The translations under genes were made by a program, and so were the position numbers. This document shows, one piece after another, positions 1 through 8,880 of a stretch of 64,000 nt of DNA. The DNA comes from Bacteroidales bacterium. Its GTDB lineage: Bacteria > Bacteroidota > Bacteroidia > Bacteroidales > JAQXIO01. Where the stretch lies: the NCBI GenBank assembly GCA_029007825.1, contig JAQXIO010000032.1, positions 41,109 through 105,108 on the forward strand, in the 5' to 3' direction. Below the pieces are notes generated by a model, which was not told the DNA's origin, searched no databases, and worked only from the letters and a program-made list of their open reading frames with translations. Position 1 is the stretch's first letter. The number at the start of each line of letters is the position of its first letter.

Positions 1-402
1 AGTATAAAGCTTTACCTGCACAACAGGCATAACATTATTCTGAAAATAAAATGCCCCTATACTGATAAAGCAGATAACAATTATAATAGGGCGCATAATG
101 CGGATAAGAGACACTCCCGCCGCTTTCATTGCCAAGAGCTCCAATCGTTCACCCAGATTTCCGAAAGTCATAAGAGAAGCCAACAAAATAGAAAGGGGCA
201 ATGCCAATGGAACCAGAGAAAGAGCGGCATAGCACAACATCTCCGCCAAAACGGAGATTTCCAGCCCTTTTCCCACCATATCATCAATGTAACGCCATAA
301 GAACTGCATCAGCACGATAAACAGGCAAATGCCGAATGTCATACTGAAAAGAGGAAGAAAAGTTTTAAGTATAAACGCGTATAAACGCTTTAAATGAAAC
401 AT
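1..402 (-). CDS. LptF/LptG-family permease, N-terminal part (runs off the window)
   Basis: Only the first 134 codons lie in the window; the gene continues beyond position 1. The ATG at 402 opens a protein with three hydrophobic segments (about residues 10-35, 58-80 and 103-125). Between the second and third lies the conserved stretch ERLELLAMKAAGVSL, typical of YjgP/YjgQ (LptF/LptG) proteins. These are inner-membrane subunits of the LptB2FG ABC transporter that extracts lipopolysaccharide for transport to the outer membrane. I cannot tell LptF from LptG, because many Bacteroidetes encode closely similar paralogues and the C-terminal half is missing. A -7-like box lies just upstream at 426-433. 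Truncation is by the window edge; there is no sign of a pseudogene. Confidence 0.85.
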   Translation of the reverse strand, partial: MFHLKRLYAFILKTFLPLFSMTFGICLFIVLMQFLWRYIDDMVGKGLEISVLAEMLCYAALSLVPLALPLSILLASLMTFGNLGERLELLAMKAAGVSLIRIMRPIIIVICFISIGAFYFQNNVMPVVQVKLYT

Positions 403-425
403 TTATTACTTCTTCAATTTCGGTA

Positions 426-433
426 CAAATTTA
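426..433 (-). promoter_or_regulatory. -7 promoter box for the LptF/G gene
   Basis: Read on the minus strand this is TAAATTTG, matching the Bacteroidetes -7 consensus TAnnTTTG. It lies 24 nt upstream of the ATG at 402. No -33 TTTG is found at the usual 19-nt spacing, so the call rests on one box. Confidence 0.4.
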
Positions 434-447
434 GTCAAAAAGGAGGA

Positions 448-831
448 CTAAATACCCAAAGTGCGCTTTAATGTTTCTATCTGCGTTTCCCAAAGATAAA
501 TCGCATCGGCTTTTTCGGATGCCACAGCAAAATCGGTAACTTCGAAAACGGTGCTCCCGGTGAGCTCTGTTGTACGCATCCTAAATTCAAAATAAGCGGC
601 AGGATCTTCTTCATCCTCCCATCGAAAGCGTATAAACTCATGAACCGAACAATCAATTACCCGGGCTATCTGGCTCGAACCGCTCCAGGTAAATTCATAA
701 ACATCTTTATCTATTTCCACTTTCTCAGCAAACCATTCCGAAAGACCGGGCGGAGAAGTGACATGGTTCCATAAACTTAAAAAAGATACTTTTTCAAAAA
801 TATATTCTATATGGAATTTCTCTTTTTTCAT
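448..831 (-). CDS. START-like domain protein (AHSA1/SRPBCC fold)
   Basis: The 127-residue soluble protein has no signal peptide or membrane segment. Its pattern, including LSEWFAEKVEI, FTWSG and IRFRWEDEEDPAAYFEFR, is that of the small START-like proteins common in Bacteroidales and distantly related to Aha1/SRPBCC lipid- or ligand-binding folds. The ligand and function are unknown. It sits directly upstream of the LptF/G permease on the same strand with a 45-nt gap, so co-transcription is possible, although the permease has its own -7-like box. Length and start (ATG followed by KKEKFH) fit the family. Confidence 0.75.
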   Translation of the reverse strand: MKKEKFHIEYIFEKVSFLSLWNHVTSPPGLSEWFAEKVEIDKDVYEFTWSGSSQIARVIDCSVHEFIRFRWEDEEDPAAYFEFRMRTTELTGSTVFEVTDFAVASEKADAIYLWETQIETLKRTLGI

Positions 832-982
832 TATCCCAATATGTTGCTTTGGAGTGCAATATATACAATTAGTTTAATTTTTTCAACTATTTAATCTTAA
901 TTTTCGATTAAAAATAAGACCGGAAATAAGGATACTACAAAATTCACAAGTAACAGAAAAAGATAAAATCAACGATAATATA

Positions 983-1013
983 TTTGTTCAAATGAAAAAA
1001 AACACTACCTTTG
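983..1013 (+). promoter_or_regulatory. Promoter of tRNA-Met
   Basis: TTTG at 983-986, a 19-nt spacer and TACCTTTG at 1006-1013 match the Bacteroidetes sigma-ABfr consensus exactly. The predicted start near 1020 is about 16 nt before the mature tRNA 5' end. Confidence 0.75.
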
Positions 1014-1035
1014 TCGCGCAAATCAAGCAAATGAT

Positions 1036-1109
1036 GGCGAGATAGCTCAGCTGGTTAGAGCGCATGATTCATAATCATGAGGTCGAGGGTTCAAGTCCCT
1101 CTCTCGCTA
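1036..1109 (+). tRNA. tRNA-Met (anticodon CAT), probably elongator
   Basis: A full cloverleaf is visible. The acceptor GGCGAGA pairs with TCTCGCT (G1 opposite T72 is a wobble). The D-arm contains AGCTCAG, the anticodon stem CATGA/TCATG encloses loop TTCATAA with CAT at 1070-1072, and the T-arm is GAGGG-TTCAAGT-CCCTC. CCA is not encoded. A CAT anticodon could also mean initiator tRNA or a lysidine-modified tRNA-Ile. It lacks the run of three G-C pairs at the base of the anticodon stem expected of an initiator, so elongator Met is preferred over Ile2, with some doubt. Confidence 0.9.
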
Positions 1110-1118
1110 CTTAAATAA

Positions 1119-1161
1119 AATCCGCTATTGTAATCGGGAAATTTACAATAGCGGATTTTTT
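1119..1161 (+). terminator. Rho-independent terminator after tRNA-Met
   Basis: A 15-bp perfect stem (arms 1119-1133 and 1143-1157, core TCCGCTATTGTAA) is followed by a T run, 9 nt downstream of the tRNA. Confidence 0.85.
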
Positions 1162-1220
1162 ATACACCATCACAATATTCCGGCAATCTATATGCCGGAC
1201 TGATTGCGTCACAAAATAAA

Positions 1221-1250
1221 GAGAGCCGATTCGGGAGAATCGGCTCTCTT
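1221..1250 (-). terminator. Terminator of the outer-membrane barrel gene
   Basis: A 12-bp perfect stem (arms 1221-1232 and 1237-1248, GAGAGCCGATTC) has a GGGA loop. Read on the minus strand it is followed by a T-rich tail. It lies just beyond the stop codon at 1278. Confidence 0.75.
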
Positions 1251-1277
1251 TATAAATTATAAAATCAACTTCTTCAA

Positions 1278-1802
1278 TTAAAATTCATAATGAAGACCGA
1301 AGCTCAGAGTAGAAGGGTTGAAATTCAAACCGCCTATGCTTTGCAATCCGTTGCCGATCATTGCATAATCGTCACAATAACCTAAGAAACCATACTTGGC
1401 GATTAAACTGAAATGCTCTGTCAAATCAATAAATATACCCGGTTTGATACCGATAGAAAAACCATTCGTTGCATCACCTCCGTCTTTTACTTTATAAGTA
1501 GAAAAACCGACACCGCCTTCTGCAAACAAACGTACCATACCTTTTTGGAAGAAGGTATAACGAGCATAAGGAGATATAGCAAAAGCATTTGCTTTACCGT
1601 CTGCTTTATAATGACCATAGCCCAGTTCAACACCTGCAGCCCATTTGTCATTAAAATTATAACCAAAATCCGGAACCAATTGGAAAGTTGTTAAATCTGC
1701 ATCACCGTCATGCCATAAAGACAAAGAACCAGAGAGATAAAAATTTTGTGCGTTTGCAGCAACGCTAAACAAGACCATTAATGATAAGATAATCTTTTTC
1801 AT
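1278..1802 (-). CDS. Small outer-membrane β-barrel protein
   Basis: The protein has 174 residues. The first 19 or so form a clear Sec signal peptide ending in ANAQ. The rest alternates polar and aromatic residues in short strands typical of an eight-stranded barrel, and it ends in HYEF with the terminal Phe needed for Bam-dependent insertion. It resembles the OmpW/OMP_b-brl type of small barrels in Bacteroidetes, whose function is mostly structural or unknown. It is monocistronic, with its own -7 box (1853-1860) and terminator (1221-1250). No substrate can be proposed. Confidence 0.75.
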   Translation of the reverse strand: MKKIILSLMVLFSVAANAQNFYLSGSLSLWHDGDADLTTFQLVPDFGYNFNDKWAAGVELGYGHYKADGKANAFAISPYARYTFFQKGMVRLFAEGGVGFSTYKVKDGGDATNGFSIGIKPGIFIDLTEHFSLIAKYGFLGYCDDYAMIGNGLQSIGGLNFNPSTLSFGLHYEF

Positions 1803-1852
1803 TCCTTTTTAATTTAGTTAATAAATTAGTTTATAGCTCTCTTAACAGAACG

Positions 1853-1860
1853 CAAAGATA
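1853..1860 (-). promoter_or_regulatory. -7 box of the outer-membrane barrel gene
   Basis: The minus strand reads TATCTTTG, a perfect TAnnTTTG. The predicted start is about 45 nt before the ATG. No -33 TTTG is seen at 19 nt. Confidence 0.5.
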
Positions 1861-1986
1861 CAAAATATAACATATATATACTTATTCGCGTCTTATTTTT
1901 AGGTATTTATACAAATAAGCAAAGCGAAAGATCTTTTTATAAAGTTGTGTATCAGCTTTATAGAAAAACTCCCGGAAATAAAAAAA

Positions 1987-2032
1987 TTCTGTTTATAAGA
2001 AAAAGAAAAATCTCTTTTTTTTACAAACAGAA
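1987..2032. repeat. AT-rich imperfect inverted repeat between genes
   Basis: TTCTGTTT (1987-1994) pairs with AAACAGAA (2025-2032), and the intervening A-rich and T-rich runs can extend the hairpin. It lies in the 287-nt gene-free stretch 1803-2089 downstream of the acyl-CoA synthetase and may end that transcript. I see no gene in this stretch. Confidence 0.3.
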
Positions 2033-2089
2033 CTGTATTTTTAAGGATATGACTACACAGAAAAAAGCCTTGTCGTCATTTTTTATTAT

Positions 2090-3988
2090 TTATAATGAGA
2101 GAAGATTTTCTCTATTAAAAATATCTTTCCCTTCTGGAGTATAAAGAAATGCTATACGATCTCCATAAGCCTTTTCTATTTCGTTTCGTACCATCTTCAT
2201 CGTACTATTAATCATCCGGTTCTGCTCTGAAAAAGGTTCCGGTAGCACAGCAAAAGCCGCAGGCAACCATCTGTCCGGAAACATGGAGGCTAAAACACCT
2301 CCTGCTTTAAAACGGTTGATCTGGTCTTGTATAATCTGTATAGCTTTCTTTTTCCCCTCTTCGGTAGATAAGGTCAATTTATAATGCGATAATTTCCGAT
2401 TTAAAGTATCTTTATTAGGAACAATCAGAGCTATTGTATAAGGACTTTGATTGTTATACAGCATAACCTGCTCTATCACCGAAGAATGTTCGACAAGGGC
2501 TTCCTCGATACCTTCAGGACTGTATTTTTCTCCGTCACTTCCGATAAGCAAGCTCTTAAAACGTCCCAACACATAAAGGAGCCCGTCTTTTCCAATATAA
2601 CCCATATCTCCGGTATAGAGCCAACCATCTCGTACTGTCTCAGCAGTAGAAACAGGATTCTTCCAGTATCCGGCCATAACATTCTCACCTTTTAATACCA
2701 TTTCACCTTTTTCTCCTACAGGAAGTTCCTTTCCATCCGCATCACAAATTTTCATCTCCAATGGCTTCACCAGTACCCCTGATGAACCAAAACGATGACA
2801 GGAGGGCGTATTACTGGAGATTACAGGGGTCGCTTCAGATAACCCATATCCCTGATACATCGGGATTCCTATCGCATAATAAAACTTCTGCAAATCTTTA
2901 TCGAGTAATGCTCCTCCTCCAATGAAAAAGCGAAGTGAACCACCGAAATTTTCCCTTATTTTCGAAAACAAGATTTTATCAGACAGTAACACCAATGGCT
3001 TTAACAGAAAACGTAAGCCTCTTCCTTTATTATATCCGTCTCCGTTATAATATTGAGAAACAGATAATGCAAAATTGAAAACACTTACGGTTGTTTTCCC
3101 CTTGCTCCGTAAACCTGATTCTATATTTTTCTTAAAACTTTTGGCTAATGCCGGAACACTCAATATCAAATGAGGACGGAACTCTTTTATGTTTATCGGA
3201 ATATTTTTAAGCGTTTCTATCGGTGTCCGGCCAGCCTGTACCGTTGCAACCGACGCTCCTCTGTACATAAAAATATAAAAGCCTACCACATGTGCGAAAC
3301 AATGATCCAAAGGTAGAATAATCAATGTGCGCCAACTCTGGTCGATATCGACTAAAGTCAACGACTGTTCAATATTAGCCGAATAATTACGGTGGGTCAG
3401 AATTACGCCTTTAGGTTCAGCTGTAGTTCCTGAAGTATATGTTATCGTAGCGTAATCATCATTTTGTATTGATTCTGCCGTTCGGAGAAACTCTTCTGTA
3501 GTATGATTGTCCAAATAATTCTCACCCAATTCTTTCACTTCATCCAGAGAGATTTCCGTTTCTCCGTATTCAGATAATTTATCAAAAACAATAATATGCT
3601 CTATTCCGGGTAACTCCTGAATAATCGCCCTGATTTTAGGGAGCTGTTGTCCCGAAACCATTATAATTTTAGAATCGGAATGATGAATTCTAAACAGCAA
3701 ATCATTCTTTTCCTCCAGTTTCACAGATAACGGGACACTCACGGCCCCAGCATAAAACATAGCCAGTTCACCAATAATCCACGCATTTCGGCCTTCGGAT
3801 AGAAGAGATATCGTATCTCCTTTCTTTACTCCTAATGCAATCAGGCCAGCGCCTAATTTATAAACAGCGTCTCTAGTTTCACGGTATGTAGTGGATTGAT
3901 AACTGCGATCTTTTTTTTCCCATAAAAAAGAATTATTGGGAAATCGTCTTACCGACTCTTCAAAAACATCTATGAGCGTTCTCTTCAT
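2090..3988 (-). CDS. Long-chain fatty-acid–CoA ligase (AMP-forming)
   Basis: The 632-residue adenylate-forming enzyme activates fatty acids to acyl-CoA with ATP. Family signatures are visible in order: the P-loop YTSGTTAEPKG (about residues 184-194), GYGLSEATPV in the middle, GWLYTGDMGY and the hinge LGRFKSLLIGSDGEKYSPEGIE. The Glu after LSE and the TGD aspartate are both present. It resembles the eukaryote-like FadD/FAA15 group, which has a longer C-terminal domain. The start lies 2 nt after the stop of the DUF4380 gene, so the two are almost certainly co-transcribed and translationally coupled. Exact substrate chain length cannot be read from the sequence. Confidence 0.9.
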   Translation of the reverse strand: MKRTLIDVFEESVRRFPNNSFLWEKKDRSYQSTTYRETRDAVYKLGAGLIALGVKKGDTISLLSEGRNAWIIGELAMFYAGAVSVPLSVKLEEKNDLLFRIHHSDSKIIMVSGQQLPKIRAIIQELPGIEHIIVFDKLSEYGETEISLDEVKELGENYLDNHTTEEFLRTAESIQNDDYATITYTSGTTAEPKGVILTHRNYSANIEQSLTLVDIDQSWRTLIILPLDHCFAHVVGFYIFMYRGASVATVQAGRTPIETLKNIPINIKEFRPHLILSVPALAKSFKKNIESGLRSKGKTTVSVFNFALSVSQYYNGDGYNKGRGLRFLLKPLVLLSDKILFSKIRENFGGSLRFFIGGGALLDKDLQKFYYAIGIPMYQGYGLSEATPVISSNTPSCHRFGSSGVLVKPLEMKICDADGKELPVGEKGEMVLKGENVMAGYWKNPVSTAETVRDGWLYTGDMGYIGKDGLLYVLGRFKSLLIGSDGEKYSPEGIEEALVEHSSVIEQVMLYNNQSPYTIALIVPNKDTLNRKLSHYKLTLSTEEGKKKAIQIIQDQINRFKAGGVLASMFPDRWLPAAFAVLPEPFSEQNRMINSTMKMVRNEIEKAYGDRIAFLYTPEGKDIFNRENLLSL

Positions 3989-3990
3989 AC

Positions 3991-4941
3991 TCAGCGCAAT
4001 TCAATTGTACATTGAATAGATTTACTTTCTCCCGGTTGAAACAGTCCGTACGGTCCGTGAAATTCCAGTTCCAAAAGCTCCTGACTTGGATCAGGCACAG
4101 CGGAAAGATGGCTGTAAAATTCAACTGCTCCTTGTTCCGGATGAATTTTTTCTCTGGGAACTTTATCAAAACGTATTATCATGCACATATCTTTATACGA
4201 AGCAACAATCTCCGGTTCTTCCGGATAAAGAAAGACCTTCCCGCTTCGTGCATTCTTTCCTTTCGAGGGTAACTCGGGAAGGATAGAGAAAATACCGTCC
4301 TTAAAATCCGTAGAAAGAACATCGCGTTCGACAGACGATATACTTTCAATCCGTACATCGTCCATACTCTTTACTTTTACAGATGCTTTGGCATGAGGAG
4401 TAGATCGCACATTTACCCATAAATCCCATTGTACCGGCTCAGAACGACGATTGGTCGCCGTGAAACATAGCTTCACTTTCCCATCCGGCATAATCCGAAC
4501 CGTTTTAAGCAACTGTAAACCTGTTACCGGACTCTCGGGGCCCAGCATCTCTATATATCCAGGTTCCTGCTTTATAATTTCAAATCTGCCATATTCACCG
4601 AACGGATCAGGAGGCCATCCCGCAGCCTTATTCCTCAATTCATCATTATAATCCTGATTTTTCCACCATCCTGATTGTGGCCCAATCCATAACGTAATCC
4701 CGTTAAAAGGATAAAAAACCGGTTCTCCTGTTATTTCAGGAGCCTTAAATGAAGGATTTTCCCATATATCCCGGTCTGCTAATATAAGACCATCCGTCCC
4801 CTTTTCCCGAATAAACAAAACTCGTCCTCCCAGTTCCGGGGCAACCCCTACTTCTACACGGCCATCCGACAAAGTGACCGTTGCTGCTTGTGCAATCGTT
4901 TGCATAATCGACATTATAACTACTAAAAATCTTATTTTCAT
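3991..4941 (-). CDS. Secreted DUF4380 protein (aldose-epimerase-like fold)
   Basis: The protein has 316 residues from the ATG at 4941. A GTG six codons upstream (4959) also opens the frame, but the signal peptide (MKIRFLVVIMSIMQTIAQA) starts naturally at 4941. The mature part carries the DUF4380 pattern: GGRVLFIREKG, FNGITLWIGPQSGWW and the later WDLWVNVR. DUF4380 proteins resemble β-sandwich, mutarotase-like carbohydrate-binding domains; no reaction is established. The location is probably the periplasm. It is followed with a 2-nt gap by an acyl-CoA synthetase, an unexpected partner for a sugar-binding-type protein. Confidence 0.7.
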   Translation of the reverse strand: MKIRFLVVIMSIMQTIAQAATVTLSDGRVEVGVAPELGGRVLFIREKGTDGLILADRDIWENPSFKAPEITGEPVFYPFNGITLWIGPQSGWWKNQDYNDELRNKAAGWPPDPFGEYGRFEIIKQEPGYIEMLGPESPVTGLQLLKTVRIMPDGKVKLCFTATNRRSEPVQWDLWVNVRSTPHAKASVKVKSMDDVRIESISSVERDVLSTDFKDGIFSILPELPSKGKNARSGKVFLYPEEPEIVASYKDMCMIIRFDKVPREKIHPEQGAVEFYSHLSAVPDPSQELLELEFHGPYGLFQPGESKSIQCTIELR

Positions 4942-4987
4942 TTTCAGAATTATATTCACCTATAAATTAGGAATAATTAAAAGAGCA

Positions 4988-4995
4988 CAAAAATA
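4988..4995 (-). promoter_or_regulatory. -7-like box for the DUF4380/acyl-CoA synthetase operon
   Basis: The minus strand reads TATTTTTG (TAnnTTTG), about 47 nt before the ATG at 4941. It is divergent from the dgt promoter. The -33 box is absent at canonical spacing. Confidence 0.4.
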
Positions 4996-5080
4996 AGCTT
5001 TTTGTCGATATACCTGCTATCTTGGATAAGGATTAACAACTGGGAAATAGGCTACAACCCTAAAAAAGAAAAAGATTTAC

Positions 5081-5088
5081 TATCTTTG
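5081..5088 (+). promoter_or_regulatory. -7 box of dgt
   Basis: TATCTTTG lies 21 nt upstream of the ATG at 5110. It also shows that the longer open frame beginning with TTG at 5002 cannot be the translated form from this promoter. Confidence 0.55.
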
Positions 5089-5109
5089 TCAATAGTAAAG
5101 GACAGACCG

Positions 5110-6447
5110 ATGACAAAAAAAATGGAATGGAAAAAACTACTTTCCGGCAAACGCGTAGGCATGGAAAAGTATCATGAACGGAAACATGACCGTACCAATT
5201 TTCAACGGGACTATGACCGTCTTATTTTTTCTTCGCCATTCAGACGTCTGCAGAACAAAACACAGGTATTTCCTCTCCCGGGAAGTATTTTCGTTCACAA
5301 CCGCCTTACGCACAGTCTGGAAGTTTCGTGTGTAGGTCGTTCATTAGGAAGTAACGTTGCCCGGGAACTCAGTATGCTTCATCCCGAAGATTCTTTATTA
5401 TTCAATGAAATCGATTCGATCGTAGCTGCAGCTTGTCTGGCTCATGATCTCGGGAATCCCCCTTTCGGTCATTCCGGGGAAAATGCGATGGGCACTTATT
5501 TCTCAACAGGAAACGGACAATCTCTCGAAATGGATGTACGCAGAGAAGGCGGCAGATGGGAAGACTTCACGTTTTTCGAAGGAAATGCAAATGCTATACG
5601 CCTTCTAACCCATAAATTCTTAGGACGTCGTGACGGCGGCTTTGCAATGACGTATGCAACCCTTTCGTCTATTACAAAATATCCTTACGCTTCTTCCCTA
5701 TGCGGAGAAAAACGTAAATTCGGTTTTTTCCAATCGGAAGAAGACACTTACCGTAACATTGCCCGCGAATTGGGTATCTCCCCCATTAGCGAAACACCTC
5801 TTCACTACCACCGTCACCCATTGGTTTTCTTAGTTGAGGCGGCAGATGATATCTGTTATCAGATCATGGACATAGAAGATGCCCATAAGCTGCGAATCCT
5901 TACTACGGGACAAACCATCGATCTACTTATGAATTATTTTGATACTAAAAGGAAAGAGAGCGTTCATAATGTATTAAAGATGGTCAGCGATCCAAATGAG
6001 CAAATCGCTTATTTACGTTCATGTGTAATCGGAATTCTGGTTGACGAGTGCTCCCGTGTTTTTGTAGAAAACGAAGAGGCTATTTTAAAAGGGATTTACA
6101 CAACTCCTCTTATAAAAAAAATGAGTACTCCCGTCGCAGAAGCCTATGAAAAATGTTCAGAAACAGCATTTGCCAAGATTTACCGGTCAAAAGAAGTGCT
6201 GGATGTAGAGCTGGTAGGTTTCCGTATTATCACAGTATTGCTCGAAGAGTTTATCTCTGCTGTCAATTCGCCCGAAAGTACTTATTCCAAACTTCTCTTA
6301 CGGAGAGTTTCAAGCCAATACGATATCAATGCAACTTCCGCTTACGGAAAAATTCAGTCCGTACTGGACTATATATCCGGTATGACGGATATATATGCTC
6401 TGGATCTTTACAAAAAGATTACAGGAATGAATATTCCGGTTTTATAG
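5110..6447 (+). CDS. dgt: Deoxyguanosinetriphosphate triphosphohydrolase
   Basis: The enzyme hydrolyses dGTP to deoxyguanosine and triphosphate. From the ATG at 5110 it has 445 residues, the usual length; the open frame extends 36 codons further to a TTG, but a promoter box lies inside that extension. The HD-superfamily metal site is visible: H63 and H68 in HNRLTHSLEV, and H112-D113 in AACLAHDLGNPPFGHSGE. The N-terminal segment DRLIFSSPFRRLQNKTQVF is typical of Dgt. It converges on rsgA with 3 nt between the stop codons and no hairpin between them, so the two transcripts probably overlap. Confidence 0.92.
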   Translation: MTKKMEWKKLLSGKRVGMEKYHERKHDRTNFQRDYDRLIFSSPFRRLQNKTQVFPLPGSIFVHNRLTHSLEVSCVGRSLGSNVARELSMLHPEDSLLFNEIDSIVAAACLAHDLGNPPFGHSGENAMGTYFSTGNGQSLEMDVRREGGRWEDFTFFEGNANAIRLLTHKFLGRRDGGFAMTYATLSSITKYPYASSLCGEKRKFGFFQSEEDTYRNIARELGISPISETPLHYHRHPLVFLVEAADDICYQIMDIEDAHKLRILTTGQTIDLLMNYFDTKRKESVHNVLKMVSDPNEQIAYLRSCVIGILVDECSRVFVENEEAILKGIYTTPLIKKMSTPVAEAYEKCSETAFAKIYRSKEVLDVELVGFRIITVLLEEFISAVNSPESTYSKLLLRRVSSQYDINATSAYGKIQSVLDYISGMTDIYALDLYKKITGMNIPVL

Positions 6448-6450
6448 ATT

Positions 6451-7383
6451 TTAATATTCTTCCCTGTATTTCGACTCCCCTTCATCTTCCAGAATACCTA
6501 AATAGCTGTGATAACGCGATTCACTGATATAAGAATCTTCAACTGCCTTCCGCACAGCACAACCGGGTTCATGCCTGTGAGTACAATTAGAGAAACGGCA
6601 CTCTTTTCCGTATCGGAATATTTCCGGGAAATAGTGCGCTACTTCAGCTCCTTCCATTTCAATAGTGCCAAAGCCTTTTATTCCCGGAGTATCGATAAGA
6701 TAACCTCCGAAAGGCAGCGGAATCATTTCTGAAAATGTTGTCGTATGCATTCCCTTATTATGGTATTCAGATATTTCTCCGGTACGTAACCGTGCACCCG
6801 GAATAATTCTATTGATCAATGTGGATTTTCCTACTCCCGAATGACCTGAGAGCAATGTAATTTTATCTTTCAATAAAGACTCCAAATTTCCAATTCCTTC
6901 ATTCCGGAAAATCGAAATTTTCAGACAAGAGTATCCAATTCCTTCGTATAGACGTATCAAAGCATCCAAATACTCGGTTTCGTCTTCATCATAACGATCA
7001 GTTTTATTAAATACGATTACAACCGGAATATTATATGCCTCGGCAGTTGCCAGAAAACGATCGATAAATGTTGCAGATGTGGCAGGATAATTAACGGTCA
7101 CCATAAGAACAGCCATATCTATATTTGCCGCAATTATATGTGCCTGCTTCGACAGATTCGAAGATTTACGTATGATATAATTTTTCCGTTGCTCTATCTC
7201 TGTAATAAAAGCTGTCCCTTCTTTATTCTGCTCAATAACCACCCGATCACCTACAGCTACAGGATTTGTTGTCCGGATTCCTTTCAAGCGGAAAGAGCCT
7301 TTTATTTTACTCTCTACCACAGTACCTTCTTCTGTAAGTACAGAATACCAACTTCCCGTATTTTTGATTACCAAACCTCTCAT
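6451..7383 (-). CDS. rsgA: Ribosome small-subunit-dependent GTPase A
   Basis: RsgA (YjeQ) is a late-stage 30S assembly GTPase. The 310-residue protein has an N-terminal OB-fold (about 1-70), followed by a circularly permuted GTPase: the G4 motif NKTD (126-129) precedes the P-loop GHSGVGKST (180-188) and DTPG (231-234). A C-terminal zinc knuckle has [14 protein letters not shown]. All nucleotide-binding motifs are intact. It stands alone on this strand with a 155-nt gap to frr, in which I see no consensus promoter. Confidence 0.95.
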   Translation of the reverse strand: MRGLVIKNTGSWYSVLTEEGTVVESKIKGSFRLKGIRTTNPVAVGDRVVIEQNKEGTAFITEIEQRKNYIIRKSSNLSKQAHIIAANIDMAVLMVTVNYPATSATFIDRFLATAEAYNIPVVIVFNKTDRYDEDETEYLDALIRLYEGIGYSCLKISIFRNEGIGNLESLLKDKITLLSGHSGVGKSTLINRIIPGARLRTGEISEYHNKGMHTTTFSEMIPLPFGGYLIDTPGIKGFGTIEMEGAEVAHYFPEIFRYGKECRFSNCTHRHEPGCAVRKAVEDSYISESRYHSYLGILEDEGESKYREEY

Positions 7384-7538
7384 TCCTGCATTTATATAAT
7401 AGTAATTTTAATCAATCATTCTATCAATTGTGAAATCCATATTTCAAATAACAAAAATTCTGATATACTTTCTTTTTACCCGTATACCAGAATTCCTATA
7501 TAAAAAACAATCAACCTAAAAGATCGTTTACGCCAATC

Positions 7539-8099
7539 TTAAACAGTCATAATTTCACGTTCTTTCGCAGCAAAAAGTTCATCTATCTTTTTTATAAATT
7601 TATCATGTATTTTCTGAACATCATTCTCTGCATCTTTTTCAACATCTTCCGGCACCCCCTCTTTAATTGATTTCTTTAATCCTTCTATAGCGTCACGGCG
7701 AGCATTACGAACACCGATTTTAGCATTTTCCGCTTCCTGCTTCGATTGCTTTACCAATGTCTTTCTCCGTTCTTCCGTAAGAGGAGGAATTCCTATCCGG
7801 ATAATTTCTCCATTATTTTCAGGTGTAATGCCAAGATCAGAATTAATAATAGCTTTTTCAATATCACGAATCAGGGGCTTTTCCCACGGTTGAATAACAA
7901 TTGTCTTAGCATCAGGCGTATTAATAGATGCTACATTGGCGATAGGAACATTACTGCCGTAATATTCTACTTTAATACCATCCAAAATTTTCACATTCGC
8001 CTTCCCGGCACGAATGTGTGAAAGTGCTTCGTCTAAAAACTCCACACTCATCTGCATCTTATCACGTGCTGCATCAATAAATTGCTTAACGTCTGCCAT
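7539..8099 (-). CDS. frr: Ribosome recycling factor
   Basis: RRF splits post-termination ribosomes together with EF-G. The 186-residue length is standard. Recognisable stretches are [22 protein letters not shown] in the β-domain region and [28 protein letters not shown] in the three-helix bundle. It follows pyrH, the usual bacterial order, but it has its own perfect promoter inside the end of pyrH (8136-8166), so it can be expressed independently. Confidence 0.97.
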   Translation of the reverse strand: MADVKQFIDAARDKMQMSVEFLDEALSHIRAGKANVKILDGIKVEYYGSNVPIANVASINTPDAKTIVIQPWEKPLIRDIEKAIINSDLGITPENNGEIIRIGIPPLTEERRKTLVKQSKQEAENAKIGVRNARRDAIEGLKKSIKEGVPEDVEKDAENDVQKIHDKFIKKIDELFAAKEREIMTV

Positions 8100-8135
8100 A
8101 AATATTTAATTATTGTTGAATAATTGATCTGTAAA

Positions 8136-8166
8136 CAAAGATAAATAAAATTAATTGTGCACCAAA
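8136..8166 (-). promoter_or_regulatory. Promoter of frr, overlapping the end of pyrH
   Basis: On the minus strand TTTG (8166-8163), a 19-nt spacer and TATCTTTG (8143-8136) match the consensus exactly. The -33 half lies within the last codons of pyrH. The predicted start is near 8129, with a leader of about 30 nt. Confidence 0.75.
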
Positions 8167-8861
8167 GTCCCGATTTTTTCGCCTTTCATCACTTTCAGTA
8201 GATTCCCCGGGGTGTCCATATCGAAGACAATAATAGGTAAATTATTCTCCTTACACATTGTCGTCGCGGTAAGGTCCATCACCTTTAATCCCCGATTGTA
8301 TATTTCGTCGTAGGTAATTTCATCAAATTTTTCAGCTTTCGGGTCTTTTTCGGGATCGGCCGTATAAATTCCATCCACGCGCGTACCTTTCAGCATAACA
8401 TCTGCCTCTATTTCAATGCCTCTCAAAGAAGATCCGGTATCGGTAGTAAAGAATGGGTTACCTGTTCCTGCAGATAAAATTACAATCTCTCCTTGCTCAA
8501 GCAATTCGATAGCCCGCCACTTATTGTAAAACTCGCCAATCGGTTCCATCCGGATTGCTGTAAGCACACGAGCTTTACCCCCTTTGGAAGTAAGAGCAGA
8601 ACTGAGCGCCAGACTGTTTATGACCGTTGCAAGCATACCCATCTGATCGCCTTTTACCCGGTCAAAACCTTTTGACGCACCACTTAGCCCCCGGAAAATA
8701 TTACCGCCACCAATTACAATTCCTATCTGGACTCCCATAGCAGCAACATCTTTTATCTGTGCGGCATATTCATCGAGCCGATTTTCATCAATTCCGTACT
8801 GCTTTTTACCCATAAGTGATTCGCCACTTAATTTCAATAAGATTCTTCGATATTGAGCCAT
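8151..8861 (-). CDS. pyrH: UMP kinase (uridylate kinase)
   Basis: PyrH phosphorylates UMP to UDP, a step in de novo pyrimidine synthesis. The 236-residue amino-acid-kinase-fold protein carries LLKLSGESLMG at the N-terminus, the glycine-rich IVIGGGNIFRG, and TGNPFFTTDTGSSLRGIEI in the UMP/ATP region. Length and start are standard. It is upstream of frr with a 51-nt gap and has its own promoter at 8881-8910. Confidence 0.97.
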   Translation of the reverse strand: MAQYRRILLKLSGESLMGKKQYGIDENRLDEYAAQIKDVAAMGVQIGIVIGGGNIFRGLSGASKGFDRVKGDQMGMLATVINSLALSSALTSKGGKARVLTAIRMEPIGEFYNKWRAIELLEQGEIVILSAGTGNPFFTTDTGSSLRGIEIEADVMLKGTRVDGIYTADPEKDPKAEKFDEITYDEIYNRGLKVMDLTATTMCKENNLPIIVFDMDTPGNLLKVMKGEKIGTLVHN

Positions 8862-8880
8862 ATTTTATTTTTTATTGTTA

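Noticed and set aside
1..402. LptF/G fragment as a pseudogene
   Set aside because: The frame is open to the window edge, so truncation is only by the window.
1947..2144. 65-residue plus-strand frame upstream of the acyl-CoA synthetase end
   Set aside because: It is AT-rich intergenic sequence with no promoter and overlaps the 3' end of a real gene.
5002..5109. 36-codon N-terminal extension of dgt from a TTG
   Set aside because: The -7 promoter box lies inside it, and the family begins at the ATG at 5110.
7138..7503. 121-residue plus-strand frame
   Set aside because: It is largely antisense to rsgA, with no promoter or recognisable domain.
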